Part shown: positions 31,469 to 37,702 of the stretch, one piece after another
Numbering within the stretch: the first letter of the stretch is position 1
Layout of the letters: each line of letters begins with the position of its first letter
Assembly: GCA_009781005.1 (NCBI GenBank)
Contig: WQYX01000033.1
Location: 1 to 40,931, forward strand
Source of the DNA: Polyangiaceae bacterium
GTDB lineage: Bacteria > Myxococcota_A > Polyangia > Polyangiales > Polyangiaceae
Direction: 5' to 3'
Length of the DNA stretch: 40,931 nucleotides
Position numbers and translations under genes: made by a program
Notes under the pieces: model-generated
Database searches by the model: none
The model's input: the letters and a program-made list of their open reading frames with translations, nothing else
Told to the model about the DNA's origin: nothing

Positions 31469-32547
31469 ATATGAAGAATCGTCTACGCCCCGATCTCGCA
31501 GGATTGGTGCCCTATGATTTGGATACCGATCTCGATGGGCGTATTCGTCTAAATGCCAATGAGTCGCCGTGGGCCATCGATGGCGTCTCGGCGGGGACGA
31601 ATCGTTACCCCGTGCCGCAGCCGCCTCTGCTGCGCGCGCGCATGGCTGCACTCTACGACGTTCCAGAGTCGCGCTTGTGGATCGGTCGCGGCAGCGACGA
31701 AGTCATCGATCTGTTGTTGCGTGCGTTCTGCGAAGCGCGCCGCGACAACATCCTCATCCATGCGCCAACGTTCGGCATGTATCGCATCGGTGCGCGCCTG
31801 CAGGGCGCCGAGTGCCGGGCCGCCGGCACGCATCCGAGCGATGCTTTCGCGCTCGATCCCGAACGCCTCCTGTCGCTCGTCGATGATCACACGAAACTCG
31901 TCATCGTCTGCTCGCCGAACAATCCAACCGGCACGTTGCATCATGCAGCGATCGCGTGGCTGGCGGAGCGCCTCGAAGGTCGCGCGATGCTCGTGGTCGA
32001 CGAGGCCTACATCGAATTTGCCGAGATCGCGAGCGCAGCGCCGCTGATCGATCGCTACAGCAACGTGGCGGTGCTGCGTACGATGTCCAAGGCGCACGCG
32101 CTCGCCGGTGCGCGCATCGGCGCGCTCATCGCGCACGACGACATCGCGTCGTTCATCGGGCGGATCGCGACGCCGTATCCGCTGCCCACGCCGAGCGTCG
32201 ATCTCGCCCTCGCGGCGTTGCAGCCCGATGCCCTCGGACGCGAAGGGCAGCGTATCGCGCAGACGATTTCCGAGCGCGCACGCGTCGCCCGCGCGCTGTC
32301 GGATCTCGCAAGTGTGCGCGAGCTCTGGCCGTCGAGCGCGAACTTCCTTCTCACTCGTTTCACCGACGGGAAAAGGGCGCTCCAACGCGCCTCGGCGGCC
32401 GGCATCGTCGTGCGCGACGTCTCTTCGCAACCGGATCTGGACAACTGCTTGCGCATCACCATCGGCGCTCCGAACGAGAACGATGCGCTGCTCAACGCAC
32501 TCAGCAGCCGCGTGGAAGCTCCCGCCTTGATGGAGCAGCCAGCATGA
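31465..32547 (+). CDS. hisC: Histidinol-phosphate aminotransferase
   Basis: A PLP-dependent class I/II aminotransferase converting imidazole acetol phosphate to histidinol phosphate. The 360-residue protein has L-N-A-N-E-S-P-W near 30, R-G-S-D-E-V-I-D, the cofactor-contacting S-P-N-N-P-T-G, V-V-D-E-A-Y-I-E-F with Asp179 and Tyr182, and the PLP Schiff-base Lys209 in R-T-M-S-K-A-H-A-L-A-G-A-R-I-G. It lies between hisD and hisB with ATGA overlaps on both sides. Confidence 0.95.
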   Translation: MNMKNRLRPDLAGLVPYDLDTDLDGRIRLNANESPWAIDGVSAGTNRYPVPQPPLLRARMAALYDVPESRLWIGRGSDEVIDLLLRAFCEARRDNILIHAPTFGMYRIGARLQGAECRAAGTHPSDAFALDPERLLSLVDDHTKLVIVCSPNNPTGTLHHAAIAWLAERLEGRAMLVVDEAYIEFAEIASAAPLIDRYSNVAVLRTMSKAHALAGARIGALIAHDDIASFIGRIATPYPLPTPSVDLALAALQPDALGREGQRIAQTISERARVARALSDLASVRELWPSSANFLLTRFTDGKRALQRASAAGIVVRDVSSQPDLDNCLRITIGAPNENDALLNALSSRVEAPALMEQPA

Positions 32548-33623
32548 GTGCACCAAAGATCCTGTTCGTCGATCGCGATGGCACGCTGATCGAGGAGCCG
32601 GCGGATCAGCAGATCGACTCCTTCGAGAAGTTCCGCCTCGTGCCCGGCGCGATCCGCGCGCTCTCTCGCTTCGTGGACGCGGGTTACGAATTGGTGATGG
32701 TCTCGAACCAAGATGGCCTTGGCACCGCGAGTTTTCCGGAAGTGAATTTCCTCGGACCGCAGCGCCTCTTGCTCGAGATCCTCGCCGGCGAAGGGATTCG
32801 CTTTCGTGAAATTCTGATCGATCGAACGCTGCCCGGAGAGCACGCGCCAACGCGCAAACCGGGGATCGGCCTCGTGCGCCATTTTCTCGGCCCGGGCGCT
32901 CTCGATCGTGAGCTGAGCGCGGTCATCGGGGACCGCGAAACCGATCTCGAATTCGCACGCAACATGGGTATCCGCGGGCTGCGGATTGGGCAGCTCTCGT
33001 GGGCGGACATCGCGCGCGCGTTGCTCGAGGCGCCTCGCCGCGCGCACGTCCGCCGCGCCACGCGCGAAACGCGCATCGACGTCGAAGTGGATCTGGACGA
33101 TGCAGCGCGTCCGTCCATCACGACCGGGATCGGTTTCTTCGATCACATGCTCGAACAGCTCGGCGTGCATGGTGGTTTTGGTCTCACGCTGCGTTGCGAA
33201 GGCGATCTGCATGTCGACGAACATCACACCGTCGAAGATTGCGCGCTCGCGCTCGGCGAAGCCTTGCGCAAGGCACTCGGCGAACGCCGCGGCATTGGTC
33301 GCTATGGATTCGTGGCGCCCATGGACGAGAGCCTCGCGCAGGTTGCCATCGATCTCTCGGGCCGGCCGCACTTCGTCTTCGAGGGCACGTTCCCGCGCGA
33401 CAACGTCGGCACGCTGCCGAGCGAACTCGTTTCGCACTTCTTTCGCAGTCTCGCCGACGCGCTCGGAGCGAACATCCACCTTACCGTGCGCGGCGAGAAC
33501 GCACATCACATGATCGAAGCGTGCTTCAAAGCCGTAGGCCGTGCGTTGCGGCAAGCCATGGTCCGCGGTCAGAGCACGGAGATCCCGAGCACCAAGGGTG
33601 TTCTTGCAGGTGAGCGCCAATGA
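32544..33623 (+). CDS. hisB: Bifunctional HisB: histidinol-phosphatase / imidazoleglycerol-phosphate dehydratase
   Basis: Fused enzyme for two steps. Residues ~5-160 are a HAD-family phosphatase: D-R-D-G-T (nucleophile Asp10, acid Asp12), V-S-N-Q-D-G-L-G, R-K-P-G-I-G and I-G-D-R-E-T-D. Residues ~170-359 are the dehydratase: R-x-T-x-E-T-R-I, F-F-D-H-M-L-E-Q-L-G-V-H-G-G, D-E-H-H-T-V-E-D and the second metal site H-H-M-I-E-A-C-F-K-A. The Cys/His zinc loop of the E. coli phosphatase half is absent (D-R-T-L-P-G-E-H-A-P-T-R-K-P in its place), as I recall for xanthomonad HisB. The fusion is a gammaproteobacterial trait. The 359-residue frame starts at ATG 32544 overlapping hisC. Confidence 0.95.
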   Translation: MSAPKILFVDRDGTLIEEPADQQIDSFEKFRLVPGAIRALSRFVDAGYELVMVSNQDGLGTASFPEVNFLGPQRLLLEILAGEGIRFREILIDRTLPGEHAPTRKPGIGLVRHFLGPGALDRELSAVIGDRETDLEFARNMGIRGLRIGQLSWADIARALLEAPRRAHVRRATRETRIDVEVDLDDAARPSITTGIGFFDHMLEQLGVHGGFGLTLRCEGDLHVDEHHTVEDCALALGEALRKALGERRGIGRYGFVAPMDESLAQVAIDLSGRPHFVFEGTFPRDNVGTLPSELVSHFFRSLADALGANIHLTVRGENAHHMIEACFKAVGRALRQAMVRGQSTEIPSTKGVLAGERQ

Positions 33624-34213
33624 GCGCGCGCGCGTACATCATTGCGGCGGGTGGCGCGAATTACGGATCTCTGCGCGAAGCATGCAGGCGCGTCGGTGTC
33701 GAAGCCGAGGTCGGAGACGATCACGCACACATCGCAGCCGCAACGCACGTGATCCTTCCTGGCGTAGGCGCCGCGGCGCATGCAATGCATGCGTTGCGTG
33801 CATGCAACCTCGATCGCGTGCTTCGTTCGCTCACGCAGCCCCTGCTCGGCATCTGTCTCGGCATGCAACTCATGTTCGAGCATTCCGAAGAAGGTGGCAC
33901 CGAAGGACTCGGCATCCTACCGGGCACGGTGCAGCGGCTGCCCACCACGCCGCGCTGGCCGCACATGGGCTGGAATCAGGCGATGCTCGTCAAGCCGCAC
34001 GCGCTCTTCGACGAAATCACCGAAAATAACTGGTTTTACTTCGTGCACGGTTATGCCGCCCCCGTGACGACGCACACCCTTGCTCGCACCGATTACGGAA
34101 TGGGGTTCGCGGCCGCCGTCGCTCATGGCAATGTCTTCGGCGTGCAGTTCCACCCCGAGAAATCCGCGTCGGCCGGACGCCGTCTGCTCCGAAATTTCTT
34201 TGCGCTCACATGA
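33620..34213 (+). CDS. hisH: Imidazole glycerol phosphate synthase, glutaminase subunit
   Basis: A class I glutamine amidotransferase that feeds ammonia to HisF. The 197-residue protein has the nucleophile elbow G-I-C-L-G-M-Q (Cys79) and the C-terminal V-Q-F-H-P-E-K-S (His178, Glu180), completing the catalytic triad. The oxyanion-region motif I-L-P-G-V-G-A lies near 45-51. Start and stop overlap hisB and hisA by four bases each. Its partner hisF lies two genes downstream, as in E. coli. Confidence 0.95.
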   Translation: MSARAYIIAAGGANYGSLREACRRVGVEAEVGDDHAHIAAATHVILPGVGAAAHAMHALRACNLDRVLRSLTQPLLGICLGMQLMFEHSEEGGTEGLGILPGTVQRLPTTPRWPHMGWNQAMLVKPHALFDEITENNWFYFVHGYAAPVTTHTLARTDYGMGFAAAVAHGNVFGVQFHPEKSASAGRRLLRNFFALT

Positions 34214-34947
34214 AGATCATTCCCGCCATCGACCTTCGCAACGGACGCGTCGTTCGCCTGAAGCAAGGCGACTTCGCACAAACTCGGACCTTCGAGCACG
34301 ATCCGATTCTGCTCGCAAAACGCTATGCCGATGCCGGCGCCGATCGGTTGCACGTCGTCGATCTGGATGGCGCGCGTGCGGGGCACCCATTGCAAATCGA
34401 TCTCATGACCAAGATCGTCGCCGCTGGCACGCGCGTGCAGGCGGGCGGCGGCGTGCGCTCACGCGCGGACGTCGAGGCGCTGCTCGCGGCCGGCATCGAT
34501 CGCGTCGTCATTGGCAGCGTTGCCGTGCGCACGCCGGATACGTTCATCGAATGGCTGAAAGACTTCGGCAGCGAACGATTGTGCCTCGCCATGGACCTCT
34601 GTCTCGATAACGAAGGTCGCTTTTGCCCCGTTGTCGATGCATGGCAGAGCAAGGAGGGTGCGGACGTCACGACGCTGCTGGATCGTTTCGCGCAGAACGG
34701 CCTGCGCCACGTGCTGACGACTGATATCACGCGCGACGGTATGGGCGCGGGGCCAAACATTTTCCTCTACGAGATGCTCGCTGCGCGTTGGCCGCAGTTT
34801 GCATGGATTGCCTCCGGCGGCGTGCGCGATCGTGGTGACGTGCTTGCGCTGCGCAATGCAGGTGTCGCCGCATGCGTTGCCGGCACTGCGCTGCTGGACG
34901 GAACGTTGGCGCTCGAGGAGATCGCGCAATGCTCGCGCACCGGCTGA
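34210..34947 (+). CDS. hisA: ProFAR isomerase
   Basis: A TIM-barrel isomerase converting ProFAR to PRFAR. The 245-residue protein shows A-I-D-L-R-N-G-R-V-V-R-L-K-Q-G at the N-terminus with the catalytic Asp8, A-G-G-G-V-R-S as the first phosphate loop, T-D-I-T-R-D-G-M with the second catalytic Asp, and A-S-G-G-V-R-D as the second phosphate loop. It is homologous to HisF encoded next, but the N-terminal A-I-D-L (not C-L-D-V) separates them. The coding region overlaps the hisF start by 19 bases. Confidence 0.95.
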   Translation: MKIIPAIDLRNGRVVRLKQGDFAQTRTFEHDPILLAKRYADAGADRLHVVDLDGARAGHPLQIDLMTKIVAAGTRVQAGGGVRSRADVEALLAAGIDRVVIGSVAVRTPDTFIEWLKDFGSERLCLAMDLCLDNEGRFCPVVDAWQSKEGADVTTLLDRFAQNGLRHVLTTDITRDGMGAGPNIFLYEMLAARWPQFAWIASGGVRDRGDVLALRNAGVAACVAGTALLDGTLALEEIAQCSRTG

Positions 34948-35708
34948 TTCCCTGTCTCGACGTGGCCAATGGCGTCGTCGTGAAGGGCGTACGCTTCCGC
35001 GATCACCGCGTGGTCGGCGATATCGTCGAGCTCGCGCGCCGCTATGCAGACGAAGGCGCGGACGAACTCGTGTTCTACGACATCACGGCGAGCCCGGAGG
35101 GCCGCTCCGTCGACGTGGCCTGGGTCGCACGGGTGGCGTGTGAATTGGATATTCCTTTCTGCGTCGCGGGCGGCATTCGCAGCGTTGTCGAAGCGGAAGC
35201 CATCCTCGCGGCCGGAGCCGACAAGATATCAATCAACAGTCCGGCGCTCGCGAGACCCGAGTTGGTGGGCGAGCTGGCAGCGCGCTTTGGCAGCCAGTGC
35301 GTGGTCATTGGCATGGATGTCGATGGGTTGGCGGACGACAAACCGGATTTGTGGCGCGTCATGATCAACGCCGGCAAACCGGATATATCCAGCGACAGCC
35401 GGCGCGGTCTGCTCGATTGGGTGCGAGAGGTCACGGCGCGAGGCGCGGGTGAAATCGTGCTCAATTCGATTCGTGCCGACGGCGTTCGCGGAGGGTACGC
35501 GCGCGACCAGCTTGCAGCCGTGCGCGCAGCCACCACGCTGCCGCTCGTGGCTTCGGGCGGTGCCGGGCAGCCTGTGCATTTCGCCGACGTCTTCGAGCAC
35601 TGCGGTGTGGACGCCGCGCTCGCGGCCAGCGTGTTTCATTCCGGTGAAATCCGCATTGGTGATCTCAAACGCTATCTTGCCTCGCGCGGTATTTTGGTGC
35701 GCATATGA
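34929..35708 (+). CDS. hisF: Imidazole glycerol phosphate synthase, cyclase subunit
   Basis: Uses ammonia from HisH to convert PRFAR to imidazole glycerol phosphate and AICAR. The 259-residue TIM barrel has P-C-L-D-V-A-N-G-V-V-V-K-G with catalytic Asp11, A-G-G-I-R-S as the first phosphate loop, L-N-S-I-R-A-D-G-V-R-G-G-Y with the second catalytic Asp, and A-S-G-G-A-G as the second phosphate loop. ATG 34929 lies inside the end of hisA and gives the canonical family N-terminus; an upstream in-frame ATG (34872) is not supported. The stop overlaps the hisIE ATG. Confidence 0.95.
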   Translation: MLAHRLIPCLDVANGVVVKGVRFRDHRVVGDIVELARRYADEGADELVFYDITASPEGRSVDVAWVARVACELDIPFCVAGGIRSVVEAEAILAAGADKISINSPALARPELVGELAARFGSQCVVIGMDVDGLADDKPDLWRVMINAGKPDISSDSRRGLLDWVREVTARGAGEIVLNSIRADGVRGGYARDQLAAVRAATTLPLVASGGAGQPVHFADVFEHCGVDAALAASVFHSGEIRIGDLKRYLASRGILVRI

Positions 35709-36322
35709 ATATCGAATCCATCGATACGTTAGACTTTCGCAAGGGCGAAGGGCTCTTGCCCGTGATCGTGCAACATGCACACGATGGCCGCGTGCTGATG
35801 CTCGGCTTCACGAATCGCGCGGCGCTCGAAACCACGTTGCGAACCGGGGAGGTGCATTTCTGGTCGCGCACCAAACAGCGTCTTTGGAAAAAGGGAGAAA
35901 CGTCAGGCCACGTGCTGAAGCTCGTTTCGCTCGCCACCGATTGCGATCGTGACACCCTTTTGTGCCAAGCGTTGCCCACTGGTCCCACGTGTCATGAGGG
36001 TTCACCAAGCTGCTTCGACGGCGATGGGGAAGCGCACCCGTGGCTCAATGAATTGGAATCACTCATTGCATCGCGTGCGAATGCCGATCCAGAATCGAGT
36101 TATGTTGCTCGCCTTCTTACGGGATCAACCGCGCGGCGCGCGCAGAAGGTCGGCGAGGAGGGCGTTGAAGTTGCGCTGGCAGCAGCCACGAAGGACGTCG
36201 CGGCGCTGCGCGGCGAAGCCGCGGATCTTCTCTTTCATCTGCTGGTGCTCCTGCGCGGCGAGGGGCTGTCGCTTGCCGACGTCATCGGCGAATTGGCAAG
36301 CCGGCATCCGAGGAAGAAATAA
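35705..36322 (+). CDS. hisI: Bifunctional PR-AMP cyclohydrolase / PR-ATP pyrophosphatase
   Basis: Steps two and three of the pathway in one protein (HisIE) of 205 residues. The HisI half (~1-115) has L-M-L-G-F-T-N-R-A-A-L, H-F-W-S-R-T-K-Q-R-L-W-K-K-G-E-T-S-G-H, D-C-D-R-D-T-L-L and C-H as metal ligands. The HisE half (~115-205) is an all-helical pyrophosphatase with K-V-G-E-E-G-V-E-V-A-L-A-A and E-A-A-D-L-L-F-H-L-L-V-L-L. It closes the operon: the TAA stop is followed after four bases by repeat B3, the likely transcript end. The fusion and terminal position match gammaproteobacterial his operons. Confidence 0.95.
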   Translation: MNIESIDTLDFRKGEGLLPVIVQHAHDGRVLMLGFTNRAALETTLRTGEVHFWSRTKQRLWKKGETSGHVLKLVSLATDCDRDTLLCQALPTGPTCHEGSPSCFDGDGEAHPWLNELESLIASRANADPESSYVARLLTGSTARRAQKVGEEGVEVALAAATKDVAALRGEAADLLFHLLVLLRGEGLSLADVIGELASRHPRKK

Positions 36323-36326
36323 TTGA

Positions 36327-36449
36327 GCCCGCTTTCGAGTTGACGCGAGGTCGAGGCGGGGCCGAGGAGCGGACCGGAATAGCCTGTTCTGGCTTTGAGG
36401 ACCGCGCCGCAGGCCCCAACGATGAGATCGCGTCAAATCGAAAGCGGGC
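36327..36449. repeat. Intergenic hairpin repeat, family B (copy B3)
   Basis: The best-paired copy: GCCCGCTTTCGA (36327-36338) with its exact complement (36438-36449), then one mismatch, then TTGACGCG with CGCGTCAA, a stem of about 21 bp. Relative to B1 the outer pair is C-G instead of A-T and an inner pair is A-T instead of G-C, so both strands changed together. It starts four bases after the hisIE stop and contains the stop codon of the convergent ATPase gene. Confidence 0.92.
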
Positions 36450-37671
36450 CAAGTGAGCCGCTTTCGCGCTGGCGTAGGATAAAGCGCCCAAGAAGCGGCA
36501 CAGCGAAAGAGTATTTTCCGTGACGATTTTTGTACACGAGTCCAACGTTCGATAACGTTGCGAGCATTTGGTTTACGTGGCTTGCGCTGAATGGCTTTTC
36601 AATCGTTTCAGCGGACTTCTCTACGATTTCCTGCACGGTAAATTCGTCGTCCGCGTTCGCGAGTCTGGCAATCACTTCGAGAAGTTCACGCTGACGATCG
36701 GTGGCCCTTGCCCATCGGCCAGCAAAAAAATCGGCGTCTAGCTTTCGAGTAATTTCCCCGACGAGGACGACGGGGGGCTTGCCGTCACCAATTTTTTGAA
36801 TCGCTGCATCGAAGATTTCACGACAGATGAATTGGATGAAATACGGATATCCCCCGGACGTTTCAACAATGGTTTGGATGAGGTCCTCCGTGAGTTTCAC
36901 CGGGCAGTCGGCTTTTTTGATGGGGTGCAGGATGGCATCCCGACTTTCATCTTCGGTGAGCCGACTCAGGAACTCGACATGAAACATCCTCTCTGCGTAG
37001 GTTCGTGCCTCAACGAGACGTGGAAATAAGGTTGGCAGACCGACGAGCGCCAACATGAATGGAATCCCCTTGCGCTGAATCGACTGGAACACGTCGAGCA
37101 TGACCGACATTGGGAATTCGCTCTTGTCGCTATGATCGGTAAGATTCTGTGCCTCGTCGAACGCGAAAATGACACCCTTGACACCCGACTGTTCGATGAC
37201 ACTCCACGCGTATTCGAGAACCGCCTTGAGGCGATCGGCGCTGAGGCCCGCGGTCGTCTGGTAGACGTCAACAAGCCGTTCATATGTCAGCGGCTGCGCG
37301 GAAGGTGATTTTGATCCGAATCCGATCGGTTTTCGACCTTCGATGACCGGAACCTGAAACGATGACGTAATGACGGAGAGATCCGTGAGAACGCGCACGG
37401 CGAAGCGTTCTTCGGTCAACGACGCGGATTCCGACAAATCTGCTCCTGCCCAAAGCCATTTCTGCTTCATGGCGATCGGCTTGAATGTATCGAGCAGAAC
37501 GGTCTTTCCGACACCGCGAAGCCCCGTCAAGATGAAGTTGTCCGTCACCGTGGTTTGCAAAAGGAGCTTCTCGAAGCTTTTTCGTTCATTTTCGCGGCCG
37601 GCAAGGTAGGGGGGCATGTGTCCGGCACCCGGTTTAAAGGGATTTTTGAGGATCGATGTAGCCATCAGCAT
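36433..37671 (-). CDS. AAA-type (ORC/Cdc6-like) ATPase of unknown role
   Basis: A 412-residue P-loop ATPase. A short N-terminal N-P-F-x-P-G segment leads to Y-L-A-G-R-E-N-E, the typical start of ORC/AAA_16-type domains. Walker A is L-R-G-V-G-K-T-V-L-L and Walker B G-V-I-F-A-F-D-E-A-Q-N-L; a sensor-like strand F-M-L-A-L-V-G-L-P-T-L and the arginine-containing R-M-F-H-V-E-F follow. The last ~90 residues resemble a winged helix (V-Q-E-I-V-E-K-S ... H-V-N-Q-M-L-A-T-L-S-N-V-G-L-V-Y-K). Relatives occur alone in many genomes and their function is unclear. The final codons and stop come from repeat B3. The start may be ATG 37671 or 37665; an AT-rich promoter is immediately upstream. Confidence 0.8.
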   Translation of the reverse strand: MLMATSILKNPFKPGAGHMPPYLAGRENERKSFEKLLLQTTVTDNFILTGLRGVGKTVLLDTFKPIAMKQKWLWAGADLSESASLTEERFAVRVLTDLSVITSSFQVPVIEGRKPIGFGSKSPSAQPLTYERLVDVYQTTAGLSADRLKAVLEYAWSVIEQSGVKGVIFAFDEAQNLTDHSDKSEFPMSVMLDVFQSIQRKGIPFMLALVGLPTLFPRLVEARTYAERMFHVEFLSRLTEDESRDAILHPIKKADCPVKLTEDLIQTIVETSGGYPYFIQFICREIFDAAIQKIGDGKPPVVLVGEITRKLDADFFAGRWARATDRQRELLEVIARLANADDEFTVQEIVEKSAETIEKPFSASHVNQMLATLSNVGLVYKNRHGKYSFAVPLLGRFILRQRESGSLGPLSI

Positions 37672-37702
37672 AAATTTATTGTTTCATATAAATTTAGTCA
37701 AG
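37670..37702 (-). promoter_or_regulatory. AT-rich promoter/operator of the ATPase gene
   Basis: On the minus strand, TTGACT (37702-37697) and TAAATT (37678-37673) are spaced by 18 bp. The palindromic word ATAAATTTA occurs twice (37670-37678 and 37688-37696), 18 bp apart, in an otherwise GC-rich region. The -35 overlaps the stop codon of the upstream gene, and the start codon is so close to the -10 that the transcript would be nearly leaderless. Confidence 0.5.

Noticed and set aside
32055..33620. 521-codon minus-strand frame opposite hisB and hisC
   Set aside because: No recognisable motif, and it lies antisense to two well-defined enzymes; GC-driven shadow.
25324..36449. Chimeric assembly as the explanation for the gammaproteobacterial-like his block
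   Set aside because: Repeat B3 directly follows hisIE and is the same family as copies next to the mevalonate and tsaE genes, and a family A half copy lies on the other side. This favours true residence in this genome, although read coverage was not available.
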